DNA of 64,000 bases from Nemophila menziesii (GCA_029959085.1 JARWIR010000018.1:4898001-4962000); one strand, 5' to 3'; positions 35,566 through 49,540 are shown, counted from the stretch's first letter. The notes: generated by a model not told the origin, from the sequence alone. Translations and numbers: made by a program.

Positions 35566-35697
35566 CTGTTGAGAATGGTTTGAAAAGGAGCATGGGTAAT
35601 TGGAATCGTGGTAACAGATATTGTTCTACCACGATTCCAATTACCCATGCTCCTTTTCAAACCATTCTCAACAGCTGAGACCAAAACATCAAGAGCC

Positions 35698-35913
35698 TTA
35701 CTTTTGCCCCCTCTTTGAGGGCATAAAACTCAACCTTTTAGCCAGCATACAGTTGTATGCATGGTAGCGAACATTAGAGTCGATCCTGATATCAGAAAAG
35801 TGAACAACGGCGTCACCGCTGCTGTCACCACTATTATTTGGCTTGATGAAACCAAATCTTCTCCAATCGTCAAATCTTATGACAAACACACTCTCTCTTC
35901 TGCTATCCTCCAT
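35698..35913 (-). CDS. R copy of CSD-like gene, U7
   Basis: Intact. GDSSGD loop; RNP1-like RRFGFI and RNP2-like AVVHF unchanged. Confidence 0.6.
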   Translation of the reverse strand: MEDSRRESVFVIRFDDWRRFGFIKPNNSGDSSGDAVVHFSDIRIDSNVRYHAYNCMLAKRLSFMPSKRGQK

Positions 35914-38344
35914 CGTTTCAACACCATAAGCAAGAAGTGAAAACAAATCTAAATCCTAAATTGAGTATTGAGTAAGGTTTCTTGTTTACTATTATGTATA
36001 TATATTGAGAGACAGAGGATGCGTATAATGAATTGTTTGTATAGTGAAATGTTTGTAGGCAGGGTAGGTGACAATTTTAATATTTTTTAACATGCTTAGC
36101 TAAGAGTAATGTTGGAAAAACTAGGGGAGAGCAAAGACCATTTAAAAATCCAACCCGGTCTTTTTTAACCCTAAATATTTTTAACTTACCTAGAATTTAA
36201 TTAATAATCAGAATTAAAATTAAAAAACCTAGTTCAAAGATTTGGACTTCGGGTAAAAAAGAAGAAGTTAATTCTCGGGTTCATCCCCAAGACCCGGTTC
36301 TTTAACAAAAAAAATATATAAAACTCTCTCGAAATCTATCGTCCAATATCTATTACTCTTGTTCTTAATTTTATCCTCACTCCTCTCCCTCTCTCATCTC
36401 TAATGAAATCTAGCCTCTCAAATCTATTTATTTTTAAAGAATACACCCTTTATATTCGGTCTTTTTTTATGTTTGGGATTTTATCATCATGGAGATAACT
36501 AAGTTGTCCATCGGTACATATAACCAACACAAGGTAATATTTGATTTATCTTTTTATACCTTAATATATTCGATAATTTTATTGTTTATTTATTTATTCA
36601 TCATACAAAAATGATGAACCAAACTGAAATTGCACGATTGCAAATTTACATATTTTTACGGAAATTTAATATATTGATTATTGCTTCTAAGTTAGAGTTT
36701 TTGGAATTTTTAATGTTTTTGTTTTTTGAAATAATTGCAAATCTTTAAGGTACCTACGATGATTTGATCAGTCTATATCTCTCTATGTTGTAGCTTAGTC
36801 AAATCAGGTAGTTTATGATTATATAAGTTAAAAAGTTACATAGTTTAGTATAGTTATTTTTTCGATTGGTCCTTGCATTATGCTGTTAGCCATATATACA
36901 TTAGTGTTTCAAATGGTAGCAAATTACTATTTCATTATAGACTATGATATTCAACATATTAAGAAATTACATCCAAAGACTTGGACCTAATGTATATAAA
37001 GGACACAATATATGCGTTAGTGTATCGGTGAGCGACAAAACTATGCACTCTCTTCTGCTAATGCATCAAAGAAAGCTTGGTTCAAAAAAACTATCCTCCT
37101 GATACAAAAACCAAATATTCAACAATAATTTTAAAATCTTTGATCTATAAATTATTAACATAATTTTTTTAGTAAACCAACTCTAATTGAGGTTAACATT
37201 ACCTGGACTAATTTGATATGAAAAAAGTGTACAAGTCACATTTATACACTTTAATTCCAAAGGTTTTCGAATAAGCATTCAATCAGATTGGACAACATAA
37301 CACTAATAGCATTTCACATTATTAAACCACGTAAATCTGCCTTTTTTTTAAGATTGAATAGCATAGTCTATAATGCAATAGTAATTTGCTACCATTCGAA
37401 ACACTAATGTAAATCTGGCCAACAACATAACACAAGGACCAATAAAAAAATTAACTATATTATGTATTTAAATCTTGAACTTGTATTACCATAAAATTAA
37501 TGATTTGACTAAGCTACATTCTGCATAAAGAGATATAGAGTGATAAAAACTTCATATGTACCTTAAATATCTGCAATTAATCTAAAAAACATTAAATTTT
37601 CCAAAAACTCGAAGTTAGAAACCTTAATCAATATATTAAATTTCCTTACAAATCTGTAAATCTGTAAATTTGCAACTAATAAGCATTCACGATTTCATTT
37701 GTGCTCATCATTTTCTCTGATGAATAAATAACTAAATAAATAAATAAATAATAAATTATCAAATATAACAAGGTATAAATAGAGAAATCAAATAGTACCT
37801 TGTGTTGGTTATATGCACCAATGGACAACGTAGTTATCTCCATAATGGTGAAATCCCAAACATAAAAAAATACATAATAGAAATATTGTATTATTTGAAA
37901 AATAAATAGATTGGAGAGGTTATATTTCTTTTAAGACGAGAGAGGGGAGATGAATGAGGATAAAATAAAGAACAAGAGTAATTAGATATTGGACGCTAGA
38001 TTGGGGGAGAGTTTTTTATATATATTTTGTTATAGCTGGTTGAACCGGAGAATTAACTTCTTTTTTTTTACCCAATGGACAAATATTTGGGCTATATTAT
38101 TTCAATTTTAGTCCGGATATTAATTAAATTCAAGGTGGGTTGAAAAGTTTTAGGGTTCGACAAGATTAGGTTGGATTTTTGAATGGTCTTGTCTCAAATT
38201 TAGTTTTGGGTATTATCCAACATTACTGTTAGCTAAGGTTGTTAAAAAAATATTTAAATTGTTATATTAGAAATAATGTTTTTGAAATAATAACCATTGT
38301 GGGCTCAAGCCCACTTTAACTATTGTTTCACCTACCCATTCCAC

Positions 38345-38547
38345 AAACAATCGCACACTCTGTCCCTCACTATATATACATATAGTAATCATGAAACCTT
38401 ACTACATACTCAATATAGGGTTTCGATTTGTTTTTATTTTTTGCTTAGGGTTTTTAAACAAGGGAGGATAGCAGAGCCGCCGTCCTGGGCAAGTGCAACA
38501 AGGGCGAGTGCACATGACCCTTTCAATGTGAAAAAAAAAAACCATTT
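38345..38547 (+). pseudogene. L copy, U7
   Basis: Lacks 12 bp (AAACAGCCAATT) upstream of the TATA box; CACATGACCC in the body. Confidence 0.58.
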
Positions 38548-39529
38548 TCAATTCTTAATAAATTTGTATGTTTTCTCTTAATTTACTAGATCTATCGTAA
38601 TTATCATTATAAACAAAAAATAGTATACCTATATTTCAACATGTTATATTTTAAATATTATAAGATTCGTCAAATCTTCAAGGTCGAGGTAATTTTTATT
38701 TTAATAATATATATTTAATTTTGTTTATATTATATGATTAAGTATAATCCATATATTAATTTTATAATTTCTTAATTATTTAAATTATAATTATAAATCT
38801 TGCATTAGATGGTGGTAATTTTTTTCTTTTGTTTGTTGTAATTTTTTTTCAAGTTGTAAATACTTTTGTGGCGAACAATCATTAAGTTGTAAGTTGTCGT
38901 ACTCTTTTTTCTTTTCTCAAAATATTGCAAGTTGCAATATAGATCTTACAAATTACATATGCTTGTAACAATTTTTGGAAAAAAATGTTTACAATTTACA
39001 AATTGTATGCAAATAGAAATTACAATATGGTTTGTTTAAAATTTGAAAAAAAAAGATGTTTTGATAATTTTTCATTTTTATAGAATTTTTTTATACAACA
39101 TTTTTTTGTAAAAAGATTTTTTTTAATATGTTTGTAAGCCTGCAACATGTGAATCTGTCCTTGTTAATTGTTTTTTATATATATTAGAAGCATAGAATTC
39201 AAATTAGTATTTATTAAATATATTATTTATATATATATCAAAATAAAATTTTGCAGTAATTAAAAGATGAAGAATTTAAATAAAAATTGATTAGTTGATG
39301 TTAACAATTATTTTTGTTTAAAATTTATTAGGCTCGATTAGAGTGATGTAAGAATTTTTATACTTTACTATTCTAATCTAATATGCTAAAAAATATTTTA
39401 TAGATGTTATTTTATTGAATGTTAGAAATATTTTTATAGAGTTTATAATAATAAATTTAAGTAATTTTTTTTATATTATAACATTTTTTTGATACAAAGG
39501 CCCAATTTGAAATTTTTACCTCTTCTCTA

Positions 39530-39625
39530 ATAGCAGAAGAGAATTGGGTTGTCATTAGATTTGACGATTGGAGAGGATTTGGTTTCATCAAGCCAAATAA
39601 TAGCGGTAACACGGCAACTTTATGA
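39530..39625 (+). pseudogene. T fragment, U7
   Basis: Last codon before the stop is TTA instead of GTA. Confidence 0.62.
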
Positions 39626-39857
39626 TGTCTAAAAACAACACACCAAAACACTAATACAATATTCTACTAAGACCGGGTTTATCTAGCTAAGTGTGTTAAA
39701 AAAATATTAAAATTGTCACCTACCCTGCTTGCAAACAATTCATTATACGCACCCTCTGTCTCTCACTATATATACATAATAGTAAACAGGAAACCTTACT
39801 CAGTACTCAATTTAGGATTTAGATTTGTTTTCATTTCTTGCTTAGGGTTTTGAAACG

Positions 39858-40097
39858 ATGGAGGATAGCAGAAGAGAGAGTGGGTTTGTCATTAGATTTG
39901 ACTATTGGAGAAGTTTTTGTTTGATCAAGCCAAATAATAGTGGTGACGGCATCGGTGACGTCGTTGTTCAATTTGCTGATATCATAATCGACTGTAATGT
40001 TCGCTACCGTGCATACAACTCTATGATGGCCAATAGATTGAGTTTTATGCCCTCAAAGAGGGGGCCAAAAGTAAGTCTCTTGGTGTTTTGGTCTTAG
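39858..40097 (+). CDS. F copy of CSD-like gene, U7
   Basis: Open frame. GDGIGDVV and the tail SLLVFWS are shared with U8. Confidence 0.5.
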   Translation: MEDSRRESGFVIRFDYWRSFCLIKPNNSGDGIGDVVVQFADIIIDCNVRYRAYNSMMANRLSFMPSKRGPKVSLLVFWS

Positions 40098-40229
40098 CTG
40101 TTGAGAATGGTTTGAAAAGGAGCATGGGTAATTGGAATCGTGGTAGCAGATATTGTTCTACCACGATTCCAATTACCCATGCTCCTTTTCAAACCATTCT
40201 CAACAGCTAAGACCAAAACATCAAGAGAC

Positions 40230-40445
40230 TTACTTTTGCCCCCTCTTTGAGGGCATAAAACTCAACCTATTAGCCAGCATAGAGTTGTATGCATGGTAGC
40301 GAACATTACAGTCGATCCTGATATCAGAAAAGTGAACAACGGCGTCACCGCTGCCGTCACCACTATTATTTGGCTTGATGAAACCAAATCTTCTCCAATC
40401 GTCAAATCTAATGACAAACACACTCTCTCTTCTGCTATCCTCCAT
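40230..40445 (-). CDS. R copy of CSD-like gene, U8 (mosaic with F)
   Basis: Intact but a patchwork. The 3' part reads DCNV, AYNS and ANRL as in F, and the flank reads CAGCTAAGACC and AGAGACTTAC as in F, while RRFGFI and AVVHF remain R-type. TAATGACAAAC farther 5' is again F-type. This fits conversion between the palindrome arms. Confidence 0.6.
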   Translation of the reverse strand: MEDSRRESVFVIRFDDWRRFGFIKPNNSGDGSGDAVVHFSDIRIDCNVRYHAYNSMLANRLSFMPSKRGQK

Positions 40446-42890
40446 CGTTTCAACACCATAAGCAAGAAGTGAAAACAAATCTAAATCCTAAATTGAGTAT
40501 TGAGTAAGGTTTCTTGTTTACTATTATGTATATATACTGAGAGACAGAGGATGCGTATAATGAATTGTTTGTATAGTGAAATGTTTGTAGGCAGGGTAGG
40601 TGACAATTTTAATATTTTTTAACATGCTTAGCTAAGAGTAATGTTGGCAAAACTAGGGGAGAGCAAAGACCATTTAAAAATCCAACCCGGTCTTTTTTAA
40701 CCCTAAATATTTTTAACTTACCTAGAATTTAATTAATAATCAGAATTAAAATTAAAAAACCTAGTTCAAAGATTTGGACTTCGGGTAAAAAAGAAGAAGT
40801 TAATTCTCGGGTTCATCCCCAAGACCCGGTTCTTTAACAAAAAAAATATATAAAACTCTCTCGAAATCTATCGTCCAATATCTATTACTCTTGTTCTTAA
40901 TTTTATCCTCACTCCTCTCCCTCTCTCATCTCTAATGAAATCTAGCCTCTCAAATCTATTTATTTTTAAAGAATACACCCTTTATATTCGGTTTTTTTTT
41001 ATGTTTGGGATTTTATCATCATGGAGATAACTAAGTTGTCCATCGGTACATATAACCAACACAAGGTAATATTTGATTTATCTTTTTATACCTTAATATA
41101 TTCGATAATTTTATTGTTTATTTATTTATTCATCATACAAAAATGATGAACCAAACTGAAATTGCACGATTGCAAATTTACATATTTTTACGGAAATTTA
41201 ATATATTGATTATTGCTTCTAAGTTAGAGTTTTTGGAATTTTTAATGTTTTTGTTTTTTGAAATAATTGCAAATCTTTAAGGTACCTACGATGATTTGAT
41301 CAGTCTATATCTCTCTATGTTGTAGCTTAGTCAAATCAGGTAGTTTATGATTATCTAAGTTAAAAAGTTACATAGTTTAGTATAGTTATTTTTTCGATTG
41401 ATCCTTGCATTATGCTGTTAGCCATATATACATTAGTGTTTCAAATGGTAGCAAATTACTATTTCATTATAGACTATGATATTCAACATATTAAGAAATT
41501 ACATCCAAAGACTTGGACCTAATGTATATAAAGGACACAATATATGCGTTAGTGTATAGGTGTGCGACAAAACTATGCACTCTCTTCTGCTAATGCATCA
41601 AAGAAAGCTTGGTTCAAAAAAACTATCCTCCTGATACAAAAACCAAATATTCAACAATAATTTTAAAATCTTTGATCTATAAATTATTAACATAATTTTT
41701 TTAGTAAACCAACTTTAATTGAGGTTAACATTACCTGGACTAATTTGATATGAAAAAAGTGTACAAGTCACATTTATACACTTTAATTCCAAAGGTTTTC
41801 GAATAAGCATTCAATCAGATTGGACAACATAACACTAATAGCATTTCACATTATTAAACCACGTAAATCTGCCTTTTTTTTTAAGATTGAATAGCATAGT
41901 CTATAATGCAATAGTAATTTGCTACCATTCGAAACACTAATGTAAATCTGGCCAACAACATAACACAAGGACCAATAAAAAAATTAACTATATTATGTAT
42001 TTAAATCTTGAACTTGTATTACCATAAAATAAATGATTTGACTAAGCTACATTCTGCATAAAGAGATATAGAGTGATAAAAACTTCATATGTACCTTAAA
42101 TATCTGCAATTAATCTAAAAAACATTAAATTTTCCAAAAAACTCGAAGTTAGAAACCTTAATCAATATATTAAATTTCCTTACAAATCTGTAAATCTGTA
42201 AATTTGCAACTAATAAGCATTCACGATTTCATTTGTGCTCATCATTTTCTCTGATGAATAAATAACTAAATAAATAAATAAATAATAAATTATCAAATAT
42301 AACAAGGTATAAATAGAGAAATCAAATAGTACCTTGTGTTGGTTATATGCACCAATGGACAACGTAGTTATCTCCATAATGGTGAAATCCCAAACATAAA
42401 AAAATACATAATAGAAATATTGTATTATTTGAAAAATAAATAGATTGGAGAGGTTATATTTCTTTTAAGACGAGAGAGGGGAGATGAATGAGGATAAAAT
42501 AAAGAACAAGAGTAATTAGATATTGGACGCTAGATTGGGGGAGAGTTTTTTATATATATTTTGTTATAGCTGGTTGAACCCGAGAATTAACTTCTTTTTT
42601 TTTACCCAATGGACAAATATTTGGGCTATATTATTTCAATTTTAGTCCGGATATTAATTAAATTCAAGGTGGGTTGAAAATTTTTAGGGTTCGACAAGAT
42701 TAGGTTGGATTTTTGAATGGTCTTGTCTCAAATTTAGTTTTGGGTATTATCCAACATTACTGTTAGCTAAGGTTGTTAAAAAAATATTTAAATTGTTATA
42801 TTAGAAATAATGTTTTTGAAAAAATAACCATTGTGGGCTCAAGCCCACTTTAACTATTGTTTAAACAGCCAATTCACCTACCCATTCCAC

Positions 42891-43093
42891 AAACAATCGC
42901 ACACTCTGTCCCTCACTATATATACATATAGTAATCATGAAACCTTACTACATACTCAATATAGGGTTTCGATTTGTTTTTATTTTTTGCTTAGGGTTTT
43001 TAAACAAGGGAGGATAGCAGAGCCGCCGTCCTGGGCAAGTGCAACAAGGGCGAGTGCACAAGACCCTTTCAATGTGAAAAAAAAAACCATTTT
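42891..43093 (+). pseudogene. L copy, U8
   Basis: Consensus body, with CCCATTCCAC upstream. Confidence 0.58.
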
Positions 43094-44073
43094 CAATTCT
43101 TAATAAATTTGTATGTTTTCTCTTAATTTACTAGATCTATCGTAATTATCATTATAAACAAAAAATAGTATACCTATATTTCAACATGTTATATATTAAA
43201 TATTATACGATTCGTCAAATCTTCAAGGTCGAGGTAATTTTTATTTTAATAATATATATTTAATTTTGTTTATATTATATGATTAAGTATAATCCATATA
43301 TTAATTTTATAATTTCTTAATTATTTAAATTATAATTATAAATCTTGCATTAGATGGTGGTAATTTTTTTCTTTTGTTTGTTGTAATTTTTTTTCAAGTT
43401 GTAAATACTTTTGTGGCGAAAAATCATTAAGTTGTAAGTTGTCGTACTCTTTTTTCTTTTCTCAAAATATTGCAAGTTGCAATATAGATCTTACAAATTA
43501 CATATGCTTGTAACAATTTTTGGAAAAAAATGTTTACAATTTACAAATTGTATGCAAATAGAAATTACAATATGGTTTGTTTAAAATTTGAAAAAAAAGA
43601 TGTTTTGATAATTTTTCATTTTTATAGAATTTTTTTATACAACATTTTTTTGTAAAAAGATTTTTTTTAATATGTCTGTAAGCCTGCAACATGTGAATCT
43701 GTCCTTGTTAATTGTTTTTTATATATATTAGAAGCATAGAATTCAAATTAGTATTTATTAAATATATTATTTATATATATATCAAAATAAAATTTTGCAG
43801 TAATTAAAAGATGAAGAATTTAAATAAAAATTGATTAGTTGATGTTAACAATTATTTTTGTTTAAAATTTATTAGGCTCGATTAGAGTGATGTAAGAATT
43901 TTTATACTTTACTATTCTAATCTAATATGCTAAAAAATATTTTATAGATGTTATTTTATTGAATGTTAGAAATATTTTTATAGAGTTTATAATAATAAAT
44001 TTAAGTAATTTTTTTTATATTATAACATTTTTTTGATACAAAGGCCCAATTTGAAATTTTTACCTCTTCTCTA

Positions 44074-44169
44074 ATAGCAGAAGAGAATTGGGTTGTCATT
44101 AGATTTGACGATTGGAGAGGATTTGGTTTCATCAAGCCAAATAATAGCGGTAACACGGCAACTGTATGA
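44074..44169 (+). pseudogene. T fragment, U8
   Basis: Consensus form. Confidence 0.62.
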
Positions 44170-44401
44170 TGTCTAAAAACAACACACCAAAACACTAATA
44201 CAATATTCTACTAAGACCGGGTTTATCTAGCTAAGTGTGTTAAAAAAATATTAAAATTGTCACCTACCCTGCTTGCAAATAATTTATTATACGCACCCTC
44301 TGTCTCTCACTATATATACATAATAGTAAACAGGAAACCTTACTCAGTACTCAATTTAGGATTTAGATTTGTTTTCATTTCTTGCTTAGGGTTTTGAAAC
44401 G

Positions 44402-44641
44402 ATGGAGGATAGCAGAAGAGAGAGTGGGTTTGTCATTAGATTTGACTATTGGAGAAGTTTTTGTTTGATCAAGCCAAATAATAGTGGTGACGGCATCGGT
44501 GACATCGTTGTTCAATTTGCTGATATCATAATCGACTGTAATGTTCGCTACCGTGCATACAACTCTATGATGGCCAATAGATTGAGTTTTATGCCCTCAA
44601 AGAGGGGGCCAAAAGTAAGTCTCTTGGTGTTTTGGTCTTAG
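44402..44641 (+). CDS. F copy of CSD-like gene, U8
   Basis: Open frame. GDGIGDIV, so one more change than U7 (GTC to ATC). Confidence 0.5.
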   Translation: MEDSRRESGFVIRFDYWRSFCLIKPNNSGDGIGDIVVQFADIIIDCNVRYRAYNSMMANRLSFMPSKRGPKVSLLVFWS

Positions 44642-44773
44642 CTGTTGAGAATGGTTTGAAAAGGAGCATGGGTAATTGGAATCGTGGTAGCAGATATTGT
44701 TCTACCACGATTCCAATTACCCATGCTCCTTTTCAAACCATTCTCAACAGCTAAGACCAAAACATCAAGAGAC

Positions 44774-44989
44774 TTACTTTTGCCCCCTCTTTGAGGGCAT
44801 AAAACTCAACCTATTAGCCAGCATAGAGTTGTATGCATTGTAGCGAACATTACAGTCGATCCTGATATCAGAAAAGTGAACAACGGCGTCACCGCTGCCG
44901 TCACCACTATTATTTGGCTTGATGAAACCAAATCTTCTCCAATCGTCAAATCTAATGACAAACACACTCTCTCTTCTGCTATCCTCCAT
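44774..44989 (-). CDS. R copy of CSD-like gene, U9 (mosaic with F)
   Basis: Same mosaic as in U8, plus a private RYNAYN. The conversion therefore happened before U8 and U9 were duplicated. Confidence 0.6.
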   Translation of the reverse strand: MEDSRRESVFVIRFDDWRRFGFIKPNNSGDGSGDAVVHFSDIRIDCNVRYNAYNSMLANRLSFMPSKRGQK

Positions 44990-47442
44990 CGTTTCAACAC
45001 CATAAGCAAGAAGTGAAAACAAATCTAAATCCTAAATTGAGTATTGAGTAAGGTTTCTTGTTTACTATTATGTATATATACTGAGAGACAGAGGATGCGT
45101 ATAATGAATTGTTTGTATAGTGAAATGTTTGTAGGCAGGGTAGGTGACAATTTTAATATTTTTTAACATGCTTAGCTAAGAGTAATGTTGGCAAAACTAG
45201 GGGAGAGCAAAGACCATTTAAAAATCCAACCCGGTCTTTTTTAACCCTAAATATTTTTAACTTACCTAGAATTTAATTAATAATCAGAATTAAAATTAAA
45301 AAACCTAGTTCAAAGATTTGGACTTCAGGTAAAAAAGAAGAAGTTAATTCTCGGGTTCATCCCCAAGACCCGGTTCTTTAACAAAAAAAATATATAAAAC
45401 TCTCTCGAAATCTATCGTCCAATATCTATTACTCTTGTTCTTAATTTTATCCTCACTCCTCTCCCTCTCTCATCTCTAATGAAATCTAGCCTCTCAAATC
45501 TATTTATTTTTAAAGAATACACCCTTTATATTCGGTCTTTTTTTATGTTTGGGATTTTATCATCATGGAGATAACTAAGTTGTCCATCGGTACATATAAC
45601 CAACACAAGGTAATATTTGATTTATCTTTTTATACCTTAATATATTCGATAATTTTATTGTTTATTTATTTATTCATCATACAAAAATGATGAACCAAAC
45701 TGAAATTGCACGATTGCAAATTTACATATTTTTACGGAAATTTAATATATTGATTATTGCTTCTAAGTTAGAGTTTTTGGAATTTTTAATGTTTTTGTTT
45801 TTTGAAATAATTGCAAATCTTTAAGGTACCTACGATGATTTGATCAGTCTATATCTCTCTATGTTGTAGCTTAGTCAAATCAGGTAGTTTATGATTATAT
45901 AAGTTAAAAAGTTACATAGTTTAGTATAGTTATTTTTTCGATTGATCCTTGCATTATGCTGTTAGCCATATATACATTAGTGTTTCAAATGGTAGCAAAT
46001 TACTATTTCATTATAGACTATGATATTCAACATATTAAGAAATTACATCCAAAGACTTGGACCTAATGTATATAAAGGACACAATATATGCGTTAGTGTA
46101 TAGGTGTGCGACAAAACTATGCACTCTCTTCTGCTAATGCATCAAAGAAAGCTTGGTTCAAAAAAACTATCCTCCTGATACAAAAACCAAATATTCAACA
46201 ATAATTTTAAAATCTTAGAATATTTTGATCTATAAATTATTAACATAATTTTTTTAGTAAACCAACTTTAATTGAGGTTAACATTACCTGGACTAATTTG
46301 ATATGAAAAAAGTGTACAAGTCACATTTATACACTTTAATTCCAAAGGTTTTCGAATAAGCATTCAATCAGATTGGACAACATAACACTAATAGCATTTC
46401 ACATTATTAAACCACGTAAATCTGCCTTTTTTTTAAGATTGAATAGCATAGTCTATAATGCAATAGTAATTTGCTACCATTCGAAACACTAATGTAAATC
46501 TGGCCAACAACATAACACAAGGACCAATAAAAAAATTAACTATATTATGTATTTAAATCTTGAACTTGTATTACCATAAAATAAATGATTTGACTAAGCT
46601 ACATTCTGCATAAAGAGATATAGAGTGATAAAAACTTCATATGTACCTTAAATATCTGCAATTAATCTAAAAAACATTAAATTTTCCAAAAAACTCGAAG
46701 TTAGAAACCTTAATCAATATATTAAATTTCCTTACAAATCTGTAAATCTGTAAATTTGCAACTAATAAGCATTCACGATTTCATTTGTGCTCATCATTTT
46801 CTCTGATGAATAAATAACTAAATAAATAAATAAATAATAAATTATCAAATATAACAAGGTATAAATAGAGAAATCAAATAGTACCTTGTGTTGGTTATAT
46901 GCACCAATGGACAACGTAGTTATCTCCATAATGGTGAAATCCCAAACATAAAAAAATACATAATAGAAATATTGTATTATTTGAAAAATAAATAGATTGG
47001 AGAGGTTATATTTCTTTTAAGACGAGAGAGGGGAGATGAATGAGGATAAAATAAAGAACAAGAGTAATTAGATATTGGACGCTAGATTGGGGGAGAGTTT
47101 TTTATATATATTTTGTTATAGCTGGTTGAACCCGAGAATTAACTTCTTTTTTTTTACCCAATGGACAAATATTTGGGCTATATTATTTCAATTTTAGTCC
47201 GGATATTAATTAAATTCAAGGTGGGTTGAAAATTTTTAGGGTTCGACAAGATTAGGTTGGATTTTTGAATGGTCTTGTCTCAAATTTAGTTTTGGGTATT
47301 ATCCAACATTACTGTTAGCTAAGGTTGTTAAAAAAATATTTAAATTGTTATATTAGAAATAATGTTTTTGAAAAAATAACCATTGTGGGCTCAAGCCCAC
47401 TTTAACTATTGTTTAAACAGCCAATTCACCTACCCATTCCAC

Positions 47443-47645
47443 AAACAATCGCACACTCTGTCCCTCACTATATATACATATAGTAATCATGAAACCTTAC
47501 TACATACTCAATATAGGGTTTCGATTTGTTTTTATTTTTTGCTTAGGGTTTTTAAACAAGGGAGGATAGCAGAGCCGCCGTCCTGGGCAAGTGCAACAAG
47601 GGCGAGTGCACAAGACCCTTTCAATGTGAAAAAAAAAACCATTTT
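47443..47645 (+). pseudogene. L copy, U9
   Basis: Same as U8. Confidence 0.58.
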
Positions 47646-48624
47646 CAATTCTTAATAAATTTGTATGTTTTCTCTTAATTTACTAGATCTATCGTAATTA
47701 TCATTATAAACAAAAAATAGTATACCTATATTTCAACATGTTATATTTTAAATATTATACGATTCGTCAAATCTTCAAGGTCGAGGTAATTTTTATTTTA
47801 ATAATATATATTTAATTTTGTTTATATTATATGATTAAGTATAATCCATATATTAATTTTATAATTTCTTAATTATTTAAATTATAATTATAAATCTTGC
47901 ATTAGATGGTGGTAATTTTTTTCTTTTGTTTGTTGTAATTTTTTTTCAAGTTGTAAATACTTTTGTGGCGAAAAATCATTAAGTTGTAAGTTGTCGTACT
48001 CTTTTTTCTTTTCTCAAAATATTGCAAGTTGCAATATAGATCTTACAAATTACATATGCTTGTAACAATTTTTGGAAAAAAATGTTTACAATTTACAAAT
48101 TGTATGCAAATAGAAATTACAATATGGTTTGTTTAAAATTTGAAAAAAAAGATGTTTTGATAATTTTTCATTTTTATAGAATTTTTTTATACAACATTTT
48201 TTTGTAAAAAGATTTTTTTTAATATGTCTGTAAGCCTGCAACATGTGAATCTGTCCTTGTTAATTGTTTTTTATATATATTAAAGCATAGAATTCAAATT
48301 AGTATTTATTAAATATATTATTTATATATATATCAAAATAAAATTTTGCAGTAATTAAAAGATGAAGAATTTAAATAAAAATTGATTAGTTGATGTTAAC
48401 AATTATTTTTGTTTAAAATTTATTAGGCTCGATTAGAGTGATGTAAGAATTTTTATACTTTACTATTCTAATCTAATATGCTAAAAAATATTTTATATAT
48501 GTTATTTTATTGAATGTTAGAAATATTTTTATAGAGTTTATAATAATAAATTTAAGTAATTTTTTTTATATTATAACATTTTTCTGATACAAAGGCCCAA
48601 TTTGAAATTTTTACCTCTTCTCTA

Positions 48625-48720
48625 ATAGCAGAAGAGAATTGGGTTGTCATTAGATTTGACGATTGGAGAGGATTTGGTTTCATCAAGCCAAATAATAGCG
48701 GTAACACGGCAACTGTATGA
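48625..48720 (+). pseudogene. T fragment, U9
   Basis: Consensus form. A T-to-C change (TTTTTCTGATAC) lies just upstream. Confidence 0.62.
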
Positions 48721-48949
48721 TGTCTAAAAACAACACACCAAAACACTAATACAATATTCTACTAAGACCGGGTTTATCTAGCTAAGTGTGTTAAAAAAAT
48801 ATTAAAATTGTCACCTACCCTGCTTGCAAACAATTCATTATACGCACCCTCTGTCTCTCATTATATATACATAATAGTAAACAGGAAACCTTACTCAGTA
48901 CTCAATTTAGGATTTAGATTTATTTTCATTTCTTGCTTAGGGTTTTGAA

Positions 48950-49192
48950 ATGATGGAGGATAGCAGAAGAGAGAGTGGGTTTGTCATTAGATTTGACTAT
49001 TGGAGAAGTTTTTGTTTGATCAAGCCAAATAATAGTGGTGACGGCAGCGGTGACGTCGTTGTTCAATTTGCTGATATCATAATCGACTGTAATGTTCGCT
49101 ACAGTGCATACAACTCTATGATGGCCAATAGGTTGAGTTTTATGCCCTCAAAGAGGGGGCCAAAAGTAAGTCTCTTGATGTTTTGGTCTTAG
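48950..49192 (+). CDS. F copy of CSD-like gene, U9 (double ATG)
   Basis: 80 codons. The base change ACGATGG to ATGATGG adds a second in-frame ATG before the usual start. Private RYSAYNS. Confidence 0.5.
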   Translation: MMEDSRRESGFVIRFDYWRSFCLIKPNNSGDGSGDVVVQFADIIIDCNVRYSAYNSMMANRLSFMPSKRGPKVSLLMFWS

Positions 49193-49324
49193 CTGTTGAG
49201 AATGGTTTGAAAAGGAGCATGGGTAATTGGAATCGTGGTAGCAGATATTGTTCTACCACGATTCCAATTACCCATCCTCCTTTTCAAACCATTCTCAACA
49301 GCTGAGACCAAAACATCAAGAGCC

Positions 49325-49540
49325 TTACTTTTGCCCCGTCTTTGAGGGCATAAAACTCAACCTTTTAGCCAGCATACAGTTGTATGCATGGTAGCGAACA
49401 TTAGAGTCGATCCTGATATCAGAAAAGTGAACAACGGCGTCACCGCTGCCGTCACCACTATTATTTGGCTTGATGAAACCAAATCTTCTCCAATTGTCAA
49501 ATCTTATGACAAACACACTCTCTCTTCTGCTATCCTCCAT
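49325..49540 (-). CDS. R copy of CSD-like gene, U10
   Basis: Intact, unmixed R type. Private changes FDNWRRF and PSKTGQK. Confidence 0.58.
   Translation of the reverse strand: MEDSRRESVFVIRFDNWRRFGFIKPNNSGDGSGDAVVHFSDIRIDSNVRYHAYNCMLAKRLSFMPSKTGQK

Larger units (their letters stand above)
31169..35710. repeat. Tandem unit U6 (4,542 bp)
   Basis: First full unit to the right of the transposon. Palindrome about 35151-36104, loop 35615-35625, with one stem mismatch beside the loop (GGTAAC instead of GGTAGC). Confidence 0.95.
35711..40242. repeat. Tandem unit U7 (4,532 bp)
   Basis: Carries a private 12-bp deletion in L upstream of the TATA box (near 38329). Shares TCTTGTCTCAAATTT and CCCATTCCAC with U8 and U9. 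Palindrome about 39683-40636, loop 40147-40157. Confidence 0.95.
40243..44786. repeat. Tandem unit U8 (4,544 bp)
   Basis: Closest to U9: both have a mosaic R copy and an F copy with GDGIGD. Palindrome at its right edge about 44227-45180, loop 44691-44701. Confidence 0.95.
44787..49337. repeat. Tandem unit U9 (4,551 bp)
   Basis: Longest unit, sister of U8. It retains the TAGAATATTTTG insertion in the spacer near 46215 that U8 lacks. Palindrome about 48778-49731, loop 49242-49252. Confidence 0.95.

Noticed and set aside
40262..40465. Minus-strand 67-codon frame in U8, also at 44806-45009 in U9
   Set aside because: Out-of-frame reading of the R copy, opened by local base changes.
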